A stretch of DNA of 64,000 nucleotides from the NCBI RefSeq assembly GCF_002831565.1, contig NZ_CP025096.1:6687014-6751013 (forward strand). The letters are read 5' to 3'. Shown piece after piece: positions 42,810 to 51,790 of this stretch (positions are counted from its first letter, which is position 1; each line of letters opens with the position of its first letter). The translations under genes were made by a program, and so were the position numbers. The notes below the pieces were generated by a model. That model ran no database searches and was not told the DNA's origin. It was given only the letters and a program-made list of their open reading frames with translations. The stretch comes from Spirosoma pollinicola. GTDB taxonomy: Bacteria; Bacteroidota; Bacteroidia; Cytophagales; Spirosomataceae.

Positions 42810-43004
42810 TTACTTAATCGGCCGTTCGTAAATCGCCAGATAAGTACTGGTCGGCCTTCCGCCCAGACATCCGCCCGGCTGCGATACCTGAAAGACAGAA
42901 TGGAGTCTGTAACCGTCGGCTGACCGCTGAGTAAAACGACCTGCGAGAAGTGGTAGGTCTTTATTGGCGAACTGCGCCCCAATAGGTTCAATAAGGTATT
43001 CCAT
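42810..43004 (-). CDS. small DUF4177-like protein
   Basis: A 64-residue protein starting at the ATG at 43004 (MEYLIEPIGAQFANKDLPLL). The second half has DGYRLHSVFQVSQPGGCLGG, a glycine-rich turn with a single cysteine, ending in TYLAIYERPIK. It resembles small DUF4177-type proteins of about 60 residues. A longer open frame upstream overlaps yidD and is a shadow. It lies 22 bp after yidD on the same strand. Confidence 0.65.
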   Translation of the reverse strand: MEYLIEPIGAQFANKDLPLLAGRFTQRSADGYRLHSVFQVSQPGGCLGGRPTSTYLAIYERPIK

Positions 43005-43026
43005 AGCAAACAAGAAAGTTAAACGG

Positions 43027-43431
43027 TTATGGTAGATCGACACCTCCCGCGCCGGGGCGGCATCGGTGTAGGCGCTTAAATGATGATGACAGTCCTTTGC
43101 TGAATCCATGCTTACGAAGGGCCAGCTCAGCGTAGCGGGAACAAGTCGGTTCATAAACGCATCGCTGACCCAAATGAGGAGACACCCGTTTACGATACCA
43201 CTTGAAAAGTCTCACACTAGCCCTTAGCCACCAAGGTGCCGTAGGTAATGGCAGGTTGTCAACTTCGGTATCGGTTGGCGTCGTACCGGTCAGGGCGCGC
43301 AGGACACTGGTCTGTAGTGAAGGAGCAACGTTTAACTGATACTTGGACTCGTTTAGAGTAACGATACGGCTTTTCTCTTTGGACACAGCTAAATGGATGT
43401 TGGTGGATAGACGCCAGCAAGTTTGGACCAC
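43027..43431 (-). CDS. yidD: membrane protein insertion efficiency factor YidD
   Basis: The C-terminal 75 residues match YidD (PF01809): APWWLRASVRLFKWYRKRVS, RCVYEPTCSRYAELALRKHG and the tail FKRLHRCRPGAGGVDLP, including the conserved cysteines. YidD is a small amphipathic protein that helps YidC-dependent membrane insertion. The frame begins at a GTG at 43431 and has about 60 residues before the YidD core, so the true start may be internal. It is not beside yidC or rnpA, where the core copy usually sits, so this may be a second copy. Confidence 0.8.
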   Translation of the reverse strand: MVQTCWRLSTNIHLAVSKEKSRIVTLNESKYQLNVAPSLQTSVLRALTGTTPTDTEVDNLPLPTAPWWLRASVRLFKWYRKRVSPHLGQRCVYEPTCSRYAELALRKHGFSKGLSSSFKRLHRCRPGAGGVDLP

Positions 43432-44343
43432 CCGCTAACGAGGTTGTAAACAGGGCATTTCTCTTAGAAAAAGCAAATTATATCTGTACCGAATAATATA
43501 TTTTCTTAAAATCATATATATGTGTAAAACCGTATTTGCCATATTCAACAAAAAGCCACACCATATATAATCTATACAATGGATACTCCGAACTTATATA
43601 GTATATACGTAAGTAAGACGAGTGATTAATGGATTGTAACAGCAAAAGCCTTCATCAGCCCTTTATATTCTTAACACCGATTAAGAACCGGCAGTCGGCT
43701 AGAAGTCTTGTTAAAACTGGCTTTCTTAACAGCATGAGGACGGTATCTATTACAAGGCTATAACGAGCGTAAATGATATGTAAAATTCAGGAAATTCAGT
43801 TTGGGCTTAACTTCTCTACCCTGTCGAGTGAAGAGATGTTTAGTTGAATCAAGCGCATAACGTCCGTTATGGCTTTGTTACGAAGAGCTTTTTGACTTGC
43901 TAGAGACTAACAGCATGACAAAAGAGAAAACTATCCCCTTATCTCTCGGCAGCTAATCAAATAGGGTAAAGTGGAGTCATTTCAAACAGTCGATAAGTTG
44001 AATAGATAGATCACTAAAACAGATTTCTAGCAGGGAAATGTATAGTGCTCCCCGAAAACTGGACCTATTACGCCAACGAGTGCTTTATCGGTGCTGAACC
44101 ACATAAAGTGCGTAAGAGCCAACATTTGGGGAGCCCCATAATGACCCCGCCTAGCAAGCCAAGTCTAATTTTAAAGACAATAGCTTATATTAAACGAATC
44201 TTATAGTTCAACTTTCTTAGGAAATTTTTGATTTGATGGGAAGACTTCAGTAGTATAGGACTCCTTCAATAAAAAGGAAATTGCAACCACTACATACTAA
44301 ACCACAGTTCAATAATTTGCTTTTAAAAACATCCGACAATTAA
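43432..44343. other. intergenic region, about 900 bp, AT-rich
   Basis: No gene is supported here. At about 44039-44067 the sequence TGTATAGTGCTCCCCGAAAA continues as ACTGGACC and resembles an IS3-family terminal inverted repeat without its transposase. It may be a solo IS end that marks a former insertion at the edge of the defence island. Confidence 0.35.
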
Positions 44344-45828
44344 TTAATTGTCATCAGTTGGATATTCTAATATAAACCTTGTTGATTTTATATATACAAC
44401 AGGAAGGACAGTGGTTGATTCAGCATGTTCAAGTCTAAGTTTATGTACAGGTATATATAATTTTTTTGAAAGCATATCCTTGAATTCACTATAAGTATAT
44501 GATTCAAGTTGTTTCTTAGATTCCTGTCTCAAATAAATAGATTTACTTTTGAAATGAATACTTAAAATTTCAAACCGAGTTTCGTGTTCGGAATTAATCT
44601 TATTGAACTTAATATTTAATATTACATTCCCTGCACCTGGAGTATAATATATTTTAGTTGCATGCGCCCTTAATTCATTAGCAATAAATTCAAATGATGT
44701 TTTAAAAGTAATATCACTCTCCATCCTTAAAAGTTGATTTAATTGCTTCTTTTTTATAGAGCCTGTTCTAAATTCATTATTACGATTAAAATATACTTCA
44801 TAAAGCATTCCATTTAGAACATGGTTCTGACCGTTTATAGTAAAATCATTAAGCCATGAATAAAATGAATATCCAACCTGTTTTAGTAATTTATTTGCGT
44901 CAAAGCTGTCGTCATCAGCAGCAGCCAAAATAGACCTGCCTAAAACAAAAAGGTCACTGTCAGAACTTCCTTTTCCAAGATTAGAATCTATACGTCTTAT
45001 TGCATAGTTTTGGGTATCGTAAACGTGTGTTTTCAAGCCTTTTATAATTTTTCCTATATCTATTGATTCATCGGGTTTATAGTTAATATCCTTTATTGCA
45101 TCCACGGTATAGGTTAAATCTAACTTATAAAGCTGTTGCCCATAATTAAAAATAAAGTCATCAGTTAATGAAGAATGATCCCAGGTGAGTTGATTACCTC
45201 TAGTATCAGAATAAACTGAGTTTCGTACCTCCCTAAACAATTTTTCGATGGTAATATTCTCTTTATCAAGTTGGTTTAAAACCCAAAATGTAAAATACCC
45301 ATTTTTTTGAGTTAGGTTTTCTTTCGAAGTTTGACCAGGGGATGTTGCAAAGGCTATAAATGTTCCCTGAGGTGCTTTAATTGAGGCTAAGTTGTAATCG
45401 TTTGTATCAGTAACACCCCTTGTAAATTTTCCGCTTCGGCAACAATCAAGAATCAGTATATTAAAAATGGTGCCAGACTCCTCCATTTTTTCTAGCAATT
45501 TTCTTATAGTATATGCGTTACGAGTGACATCATATTCTTGATTTACATCGTTATCAATACCGGTCAAATAATTCTCTCCCTTAAATTCGACTCCATGCCC
45601 TGCATAATAAAATATACCTGCTTTATAGTCCTCCTCTTTTAGTTTGTGAGTAAATTCTTCGATCAAATCATGGATCTCCTCGCAATTTTTATCCAATCCA
45701 GCATCTACATCGAATTGTAGGGACCTGAATTTATTGGCCATATCCTGGGCATCTTTTGCGGCAAAATTTAATACCTGATCATTTATATTGTAATTACTAT
45801 TACCAATTGTAAGGGCAAGGCATTTCAT
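44344..45828 (-). CDS. caspase-family (peptidase C14) protein with unknown C-terminal domain
   Basis: A 494-residue protein. The N-terminal 240 residues form a caspase-like protease: first strand KCLALTIGNSNY, catalytic histidine in GIFYYAGHGVEF (His78) and catalytic cysteine in NILILDCCRSGKFTRG (Cys129/130), with SPGQTSKE and GYFTFWVLNQL motifs after it. The last 250 residues match nothing I recognise and include helical and beta segments (GQNHVLNGMLYEVYFN). The gene is downstream of a SIR2-Argonaute fusion on the same strand with a gap of about 128 bp. Bacterial caspases act in abortive defence, so it may be an effector or regulator of that system. Confidence 0.9.
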   Translation of the reverse strand: MKCLALTIGNSNYNINDQVLNFAAKDAQDMANKFRSLQFDVDAGLDKNCEEIHDLIEEFTHKLKEEDYKAGIFYYAGHGVEFKGENYLTGIDNDVNQEYDVTRNAYTIRKLLEKMEESGTIFNILILDCCRSGKFTRGVTDTNDYNLASIKAPQGTFIAFATSPGQTSKENLTQKNGYFTFWVLNQLDKENITIEKLFREVRNSVYSDTRGNQLTWDHSSLTDDFIFNYGQQLYKLDLTYTVDAIKDINYKPDESIDIGKIIKGLKTHVYDTQNYAIRRIDSNLGKGSSDSDLFVLGRSILAAADDDSFDANKLLKQVGYSFYSWLNDFTINGQNHVLNGMLYEVYFNRNNEFRTGSIKKKQLNQLLRMESDITFKTSFEFIANELRAHATKIYYTPGAGNVILNIKFNKINSEHETRFEILSIHFKSKSIYLRQESKKQLESYTYSEFKDMLSKKLYIPVHKLRLEHAESTTVLPVVYIKSTRFILEYPTDDN

Positions 45829-45956
45829 GAGTGGAAGAACATTAATTTATATTTATGAATGCAAACCTAAAAGAAATCTATAAGGAAATTCCTGAAATGA
45901 GATTATTAATGCACTCACTTTCTATGTAATAATAAATTTACAATTGCTCACTTTAA

Positions 45957-48900
45957 TTAAATAAAATACCTATAGTCGTAGGCTCTTTCAAATCTTCCTA
46001 ATAGTGAACCAATTTGTGCTATCTTATTTGATGAATTTATAGTCGCTGGCAAAATCGAGTATAGGTCCATACTATTCCAATTTACCTTTGTGAGTCCCAA
46101 TATTTCATTGGCTATTGTACTGATATTACTTTCGCCATAATGCTTTCGTATAGTTATTGGAGCAGGTATTCCATTACCACCTAAATAGTACTGAAATTTT
46201 GGATTTTGGATTGATGGTACTACACCATGCGTATAGAGCAGAGCTTTTCTGCTAGTTAGCAAAATACAAGTTCCCCTATTTATAGGGAATTTATCTGCTT
46301 GTGGCATTCCTGCATCGAGTTTATTTCGAGTATACCTTATATTGTCTTCAATATTTATTTCAACTAGATCGACTTCATGGATTCCTCCTTTAGCTAATCC
46401 GCTAACAATACCCTTTATCTCTTCTTCTGTGAAATGAGTACGCTTGTGTACAACAACACGTTTTACTTCTTGCGTGAAATTATCACGACACATACCTGCC
46501 GTCGATAGCCCAAACTTAAAAGCATCGTCAAAAGGTAAATACGGGTTCTTATGCTTGGCGTCCCATATTGGCTCATTAACTTTCGATAACTTATACTTAA
46601 GTCCTTGCCCCTGTGGGTTGTAAATATGACTACAGCCTAGAATCACCTTGCCCTGATTCCGGTGTTTATTCACGCTGTAACCAATTCCGGCATAAGCTGT
46701 CTGTGTATCTGTATTGGCTAGTATCCAAGGCGTTTTAAGAGCTTTTACGTAAAACGAAAGCGACAACCACCAGGTTATTTGACCTCTGAGAGGGTCTGAT
46801 AGTGTCTTTTCCTCAATAAGCTGTGTAGCTATTTGATGTTCAGCAGCAAATGCCTTTAGGTAATCATGTAAATCAAAAAATTCATTGACACTATCGTAAC
46901 TCTTATAATGCTCCCAAACTTTAGGTATGAATACGGTTACTACATTAGCTCCTTCATCTGAAGCACGCTGAATTCGTTGACTCAAAATGTTCGCTAATTC
47001 AACCGCCCCTTTCATCATGTCTGTCGATGGAGGAGAGATTGGGCAGTCAACCCAACGTGATTCGGAAACGTGAGGAATATTTATCCCAATGCCATATGCG
47101 GTATGGAAGCTTGGAAAATCAATCAAATAATCAGCATTATGTCTTTTCCCATTGTAAGTGGTGGTAACAACCTGATTTTGTAAGTTCAAAAAATTATAGA
47201 ATCTACTAGAGTACTCTTGTGGGCATACTACTCCAATAAATATATCTTCTGATAAAGCACTACCAGATATTGGAAAATCATAAGGTCTATTATTCAATAG
47301 GCCCTTCATTGGATGAAAGTGATTAACCTCGTTTCCTGAAAGTGAGGAAAAAATTAAATTTGGTTCTAAGTACTGTATTCCCTCATGTACAAATAATTTT
47401 TGAGGAAATTTCTCTGATATTCTCTCACCTGATTTTGCACCAGCTTGCATTATTTTAGCGAACCCAGGTGATGGTCTAATTGTAAATTTAAAACCGTTTT
47501 CAGAGTCAGCAGGAAAATCGAAATTTAGGCTTTCATTGTCTTTAAATAATAGTTTTCTGAAATTATCGATGAAGGTTTCATATTGGCCATTATATAGCTT
47601 CTTAAAAAAGCTGTTTTTAAGATCTCTTTTAATATCTATTGGTATAGGATCATCATTATATTTTGGTATATATAGTTCGGGTTTACATGATAGATAGTTA
47701 TAGCTTGAGTCTGCAATAAATTTAAATTTTATTCCACGATGAGTAGTATATCTAATTCCTTTGTATTCGTGGCTACTCTCAACTTTACTTGACCATACTA
47801 AGTTTTTATTGTTGTTAGAAAGACTAGGAAATTTTTGAGATATAGATAATGTTACAGCTCTGATTAGAAGGTTTGAAATTGTAGGGTTATGTATGTCATT
47901 TTTAGATAAAGGGCTTCTTTGAATATCGCCTTTGATACGACCTTTGAATATTTCATGAATTTTATCAGGTGAACCAAAAGCGTACACATTACCATTAAAA
48001 TATCCAGCAACCAAAGATTGATCTGAAGTAGCTTCTTTAACTAGCTCCCAGGGTTCTTCGTCTGAGGTGTAAATGAATTCAAACTGGAAAACACTTTTCG
48101 GGAATCTTATAGGAAATAAATTTCCTTTTAGCACACTGTTGATGTGAGTAACGTTCATTGAGAACGGAGTGCATTTCTCGTGTTGAACGGGAAGTGAGGA
48201 TATTATGTCCTGTAGCTGTTTTTGAAAAGGAGGTTTGCTTTCAAAACAAGCTTTAGATAGACCTATCATCAACTCATCAAATCCATCGGTCGGGACATAA
48301 AAAGCAGTTCTACCATTAGCACGAGCAGTATCTAATAACTTTTCGATTCTTGGATTTATTCTGTCTGCTCCTCGTCCACACCAATACAAACGACCTGCCC
48401 CTTTACTGCTATAAACTTTAGTTAGTGCATCCATCAGAGAAATGTCTCTCCCACTGTAACCGCTAACTATCAGGCTTTTATCGTTTAAATACCTTACTAA
48501 TATATCAACAAATACTTCTTCTTGTGTGTCTAATTCTTCATCTGTATTTTTCATAGGGCCATACTTATAGTCCCCATGAAGTGCTATACATAGTAAGTTG
48601 TTTCTTTTATATGGCTGATAAATTTCAGATATATTACCTAAACTTATCTTACTGGCTTCCATATTGAATTGTATAGCCGCTTTATATGACAGGTTATCGA
48701 AATTAGTTGTCCATACTGATCTGATAATTTCAGCTTGTGCCAGTAAACACATCATCTGATAACCAACAGCGGGTTTCTTGCCTTCAATAATGCCTTCAAA
48801 ATAGCTTTGGCGATCTCCCTCTATAGGATATGCTTTTTGGGCATAAAATGAGTATTCCGTTGCATGATTAAGTTCGGGAAAGTTGCCTTCATTATCTAGC

Positions 48901-49133
48901 CAACGCTGGATATGTTGGCGTACTTGTTCATCTCTATGATTTGTGAAACGACTTGCATTGTGAGCATTCTTGGTAACAAAAATATCTTTCTTCCACTCCC
49001 ATATACAATCCGTTGCAGATTGTATTCCTGAACTTACCGAAGCCCCAGCACCTAATAATAAAGCATGTGCAGTGTTGGAATTGACTTTGATAGAGCGGAT
49101 AAAAGCGTCATAATCAAGTATTAAGCTTTGCAT
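45957..49133 (-). CDS. single-chain short prokaryotic Argonaute with SIR2 effector (SIR2-APAZ-PIWI)
   Basis: A 1058-residue protein. The N-terminal SIR2 domain (about 1-290) has the NAD-binding loop LLLGAGASVSSG (25-36), WTTNFDN (141-147), the catalytic histidine in IALHGDY (His186) and SGYSGRD (224-230). A middle part of about 400 residues fits APAZ. The C-terminal third is a MID/PIWI domain: VVTVFIPKVWEHYK, WWLSLSFYVKALKTPW, AYAGIGYSVN, VVVHKRTHFTEEE and KVNWNSMDLYSILPATI. In AYAGIGYS the first DEDX aspartate is replaced, so nucleic-acid slicing should be lost, as in other short Argonautes. On guide-directed recognition of invading DNA the SIR2 part would degrade NAD and stop growth. SIR2-APAZ and PIWI are usually two separate genes; here they are fused. 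Confidence 0.9.
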   Translation of the reverse strand: MQSLILDYDAFIRSIKVNSNTAHALLLGAGASVSSGIQSATDCIWEWKKDIFVTKNAHNASRFTNHRDEQVRQHIQRWLDNEGNFPELNHATEYSFYAQKAYPIEGDRQSYFEGIIEGKKPAVGYQMMCLLAQAEIIRSVWTTNFDNLSYKAAIQFNMEASKISLGNISEIYQPYKRNNLLCIALHGDYKYGPMKNTDEELDTQEEVFVDILVRYLNDKSLIVSGYSGRDISLMDALTKVYSSKGAGRLYWCGRGADRINPRIEKLLDTARANGRTAFYVPTDGFDELMIGLSKACFESKPPFQKQLQDIISSLPVQHEKCTPFSMNVTHINSVLKGNLFPIRFPKSVFQFEFIYTSDEEPWELVKEATSDQSLVAGYFNGNVYAFGSPDKIHEIFKGRIKGDIQRSPLSKNDIHNPTISNLLIRAVTLSISQKFPSLSNNNKNLVWSSKVESSHEYKGIRYTTHRGIKFKFIADSSYNYLSCKPELYIPKYNDDPIPIDIKRDLKNSFFKKLYNGQYETFIDNFRKLLFKDNESLNFDFPADSENGFKFTIRPSPGFAKIMQAGAKSGERISEKFPQKLFVHEGIQYLEPNLIFSSLSGNEVNHFHPMKGLLNNRPYDFPISGSALSEDIFIGVVCPQEYSSRFYNFLNLQNQVVTTTYNGKRHNADYLIDFPSFHTAYGIGINIPHVSESRWVDCPISPPSTDMMKGAVELANILSQRIQRASDEGANVVTVFIPKVWEHYKSYDSVNEFFDLHDYLKAFAAEHQIATQLIEEKTLSDPLRGQITWWLSLSFYVKALKTPWILANTDTQTAYAGIGYSVNKHRNQGKVILGCSHIYNPQGQGLKYKLSKVNEPIWDAKHKNPYLPFDDAFKFGLSTAGMCRDNFTQEVKRVVVHKRTHFTEEEIKGIVSGLAKGGIHEVDLVEINIEDNIRYTRNKLDAGMPQADKFPINRGTCILLTSRKALLYTHGVVPSIQNPKFQYYLGGNGIPAPITIRKHYGESNISTIANEILGLTKVNWNSMDLYSILPATINSSNKIAQIGSLLGRFERAYDYRYFI

Positions 49134-49190
49134 AAATGTTGTTTAAGGAAAAGGCAGTGTATGGGTGGACCTGTTTTTGTGGTTCTGTCT

Positions 49191-49209
49191 TTAGATTAGG
49201 CATATCTAA
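49191..49209. promoter_or_regulatory. palindrome upstream of the SIR2-Argonaute gene
   Basis: TTAGATTAGGCATATCTAA at 49191-49209 has 6-bp inverted arms (TTAGAT/ATCTAA). It lies about 60-80 bp upstream of the Argonaute start codon at 49133, in the expected promoter region. It could be an operator. Nothing else stands out in the 49134-49394 gap. Confidence 0.3.
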
Positions 49210-49394
49210 TCATGGAAAACGATAGCTTCTAATCATAAAATAAGGAAGTACGAAGCCCCTTTGCAGATTCTCAAAAATAGTGAATAATTGAATGAAATGC
49301 CTTTGATGATATGATAACTATCATTATACTAATTTCATATCCAAGCGACGCCGTATTACGCTCAAAGTGAGAGGCTTACAGAGCTTCTATTTGG

Positions 49395-50411
49395 TTACCA
49401 TTTAATTTCGTTGATTCGCGTTTGTAGTATTGATAAATGTTCAATAAGCTCAACAAAAGGAAGTGTTTCACCGTAAATCATATTTTCCTGCATTTGTCTA
49501 TAGTCGGTTTCCCAGTCTGATAATATGTGGCTAGGCGGAACAAATGCCAGTTTGTCCGGTGTATGGTTATCATAATCTACGTCGGCAAGGGCAGTAAAAC
49601 GCCTGCGGTGGTCAACTATAGTCTGATAGAGCTCGGCATCTTTTAAGGCACTATCGGCATAAGGGGATTGGTTTAACTTTTCGATATCATAGAGATGTCG
49701 GCTTAAGCGGTCAACCCGTACTTTTTCTGGTGCTTTTTGAAACTCCTCGTGCAACAGAAAGATTTTTTCTAAAAATGTTCGTTCGGGGTTTACAACCGGT
49801 ATCGTAATCGGTACATCGGCAAACGGGCGGCCTCTAAATTGTTCAGTCACTAAGGTGGCAAATGTCCGGCTGGTAGTTGGTTCTATCAGTGAACGACACC
49901 CGACTTCTACCAGCACGCCAGGTCTTAAGTAAGTGTCCTGTTCGGTCAGCTTGGGGTAATAAATCTCTATAATAATCGGATCTTGGTCTGACTGGCCAGT
50001 ATCACGATAGCCTACCGTTACGCCTGCAAAACCAGCATCATTGAATTTAGCCGTGAGTTCATCAATGAATGTTGTCGTCATAAAAGCATAGGAGGCTTTA
50101 CGTAACTTTTTGATTTGCTGTCTATTCAAATCATCCGAAAAGCCTAAATAAGCTCGGTCGATAGCTAAATCAATGTCCTCCGAAAAGCGTTGAATTAGTC
50201 CCCAGCCTTTGCTCAACGACGTACCACCTTTGAAGATAAGCGCAGGAGCACATTCCATTGAAAATACAAGTGCCAGTGTATGCACCACCCACCAGTCTTT
50301 TTCGACAGCGATGGCGGGTAGCCCTATTTGTTGGCCCGTTTGGGTAAAAATAGCCAACCGGGTTGCATCAGATAACTGCAACCATACCTGTAAACTTACG
50401 TTATCAATCAT
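49395..50411 (-). CDS. AbiEii-type nucleotidyltransferase toxin
   Basis: A 338-residue protein of the AbiEii/AbiGii nucleotidyltransferase family. The active-site segment reads LIFKGGTSLSKGWGLIQRFSEDIDLAID, giving the GG/GS loop and the paired acids of EDIDL. An N-terminal helix VEKDWWVVHTL is also typical. The family blocks growth by modifying tRNA or related targets in type IV toxin-antitoxin systems. Its start overlaps the end of the antitoxin gene by 8 bp. Confidence 0.88.
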   Translation of the reverse strand: MIDNVSLQVWLQLSDATRLAIFTQTGQQIGLPAIAVEKDWWVVHTLALVFSMECAPALIFKGGTSLSKGWGLIQRFSEDIDLAIDRAYLGFSDDLNRQQIKKLRKASYAFMTTTFIDELTAKFNDAGFAGVTVGYRDTGQSDQDPIIIEIYYPKLTEQDTYLRPGVLVEVGCRSLIEPTTSRTFATLVTEQFRGRPFADVPITIPVVNPERTFLEKIFLLHEEFQKAPEKVRVDRLSRHLYDIEKLNQSPYADSALKDAELYQTIVDHRRRFTALADVDYDNHTPDKLAFVPPSHILSDWETDYRQMQENMIYGETLPFVELIEHLSILQTRINEIKW

Positions 50412-51018
50412 TATTGTTTATCTGGTTGAATGGCCGCAGCAACTGTCTTATCCATTCAGGAGCTACTTTCAGATCGTGTTGCAGGTGGTAAGGCTTTTCG
50501 TCTTTCAATCGCTCTCGGATAATACGCAGGTCTTCATCCGTTACGTTGTCTTTGCCAATAGTACGCAAGGCTTGAATCGCTAGTTTACTAATATCGCCAA
50601 TAGCAGCAAGATTTCGGGCGCTGGCTTTCTTAAACGTAATGGTCTGTTGACCTACTTTAATTTTACGGGGTGAAGCGTCGGTATAGTAGACTACATTCAA
50701 CGGTACCTGCGTAGTAAGTCCTAATTTATAAAGCGCGTAGCTACCGGTTGGTACTGTTCGTGATTTGTCGCGTTTGGCAATGGCGGCTGCAATCTCTTCG
50801 ATGCTGGGTAGTATAGTCCCTATTATCTGATCATCAACCGGCCGAACATACATGCCCGTTGCCACACGGTACAACTTGCCAGACTGCACTAGTCGCTCCA
50901 ACGATTTGGCAACCGTTTTGGCATTGGCAATATTTATAAAGTTATCTGCAAAGAATATTGTACCCCTTGCGGAACGCGATACTTTCCCAAATACCTGACT
51001 TTCAGTATTTTCTATCAT
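50404..51018 (-). CDS. AbiEi-like antitoxin (DUF6088)
   Basis: A 204-residue protein with an N-terminal winged-helix part (FFADNFINIANAKTVAKSLERLVQSGKLYRVATGMYVRP) typical of AbiEi/DUF6088 antitoxins and transcriptional autoregulators. A second region (VPTGSYALYKLGLTTQVPLNVVYYTDASPRKIKVG) matches the rest of the family. It precedes and overlaps the AbiEii toxin gene, forming a complete type IV pair. It is likely to repress its own promoter by binding the region upstream of 51018, where no repeats were noticed. Confidence 0.87.
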   Translation of the reverse strand: MIENTESQVFGKVSRSARGTIFFADNFINIANAKTVAKSLERLVQSGKLYRVATGMYVRPVDDQIIGTILPSIEEIAAAIAKRDKSRTVPTGSYALYKLGLTTQVPLNVVYYTDASPRKIKVGQQTITFKKASARNLAAIGDISKLAIQALRTIGKDNVTDEDLRIIRERLKDEKPYHLQHDLKVAPEWIRQLLRPFNQINNND

Positions 51019-51259
51019 TAAGGTAATATACGTTCTGTCGCAAAAATAGCAATAATTTGCGACAAGAATAGGATCAGGCCTCAGTAGAATAAAGTGATAT
51101 TTAAGATGTTCTCTTCATAGTGTAGGCATTACTATTCGGCAAGTTTACGAATACGCTTGGTCAGACGGCGCCTATCTTAATGCATCAGTTAGAAGAACAG
51201 TTTGGCATATATTGATGAGGAAGCCTTTATAATGACTGCTATACTGAAATTAGATTTAC

Positions 51260-51778
51260 TCAACTTACCGTGCTTCTGAGTGACCAGGTTTTTAGCCGAT
51301 TATGGCATTCTCCATCCGGGAATCTCCTGTTCGCTTTCATTAATCGGGAAAGGCAATCATGAGCCAAAGCTTTGGTTATCCGTTCATATTTATACAATTC
51401 ATCCAAAATCCATAGTATGGTGAAAACAGACAAGCCTTGCTGCTTGGCTTTTGCACGTACCAGCTTAATATGTGTCAGAAGTAAACTCTGACTTTCGTAA
51501 GCTAACCGAATCGCAGAAAGGTCCTGGTAACAAAGCTGGGAATCAGACGCCAGTTGCTGGGCCAATGCATCGATTCCCTCAGCTGATATAGAGCGAATAA
51601 GTAGTTGGCCTGTATCTAGATACGAGTTAAAAAGTCGTTGCTCTTTCAATGTTAATTCATCAAAAACTGACTGAGTTGTTTGATAAACTATATCTAAATC
51701 AAAGGGCATATTGACCAATTCTGTTTGAACTAGGTCGCTAAAAATGGTAGCATCGTGGATAGTAACGGGAGTCGTCAT
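51260..51778 (-). CDS. PIN-like nuclease-fold protein, possible toxin
   Basis: A 172-residue protein from the ATG at 51778. The PIN-fold pattern is HDATIFSDLVQTEL (first acid), QSVFDELTLKEQ, CYQDLSAIRLAYE (second acid) and LLTHIKLVRAKAKQQGLSVFTILWILDELYKYE, the usual end of such toxins. The position of the third acid (LLTGD in relatives) reads LLTHIK, so nuclease activity may be reduced or need checking. It is encoded 12 bp after the ImmA/IrrE gene, suggesting a toxin-antitoxin-like pair. Confidence 0.65.
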   Translation of the reverse strand: MTTPVTIHDATIFSDLVQTELVNMPFDLDIVYQTTQSVFDELTLKEQRLFNSYLDTGQLLIRSISAEGIDALAQQLASDSQLCYQDLSAIRLAYESQSLLLTHIKLVRAKAKQQGLSVFTILWILDELYKYERITKALAHDCLSRLMKANRRFPDGECHNRLKTWSLRSTVS

Positions 51779-51790
51779 CAATAAGTAATA

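Noticed and set aside
42810-43154. A 114-residue reading of the small gene after yidD
   Set aside because: The first 50 residues are the out-of-frame shadow of yidD; the ATG at 43004 gives the conserved-looking 64-residue protein.
51019-51259. A plus-strand peptide frame (VYEYAWSDGAYLN) between the AbiE and PIN genes
   Set aside because: It has no start codon in a sensible place, is short, and has no known relative, so it was not listed as a gene.
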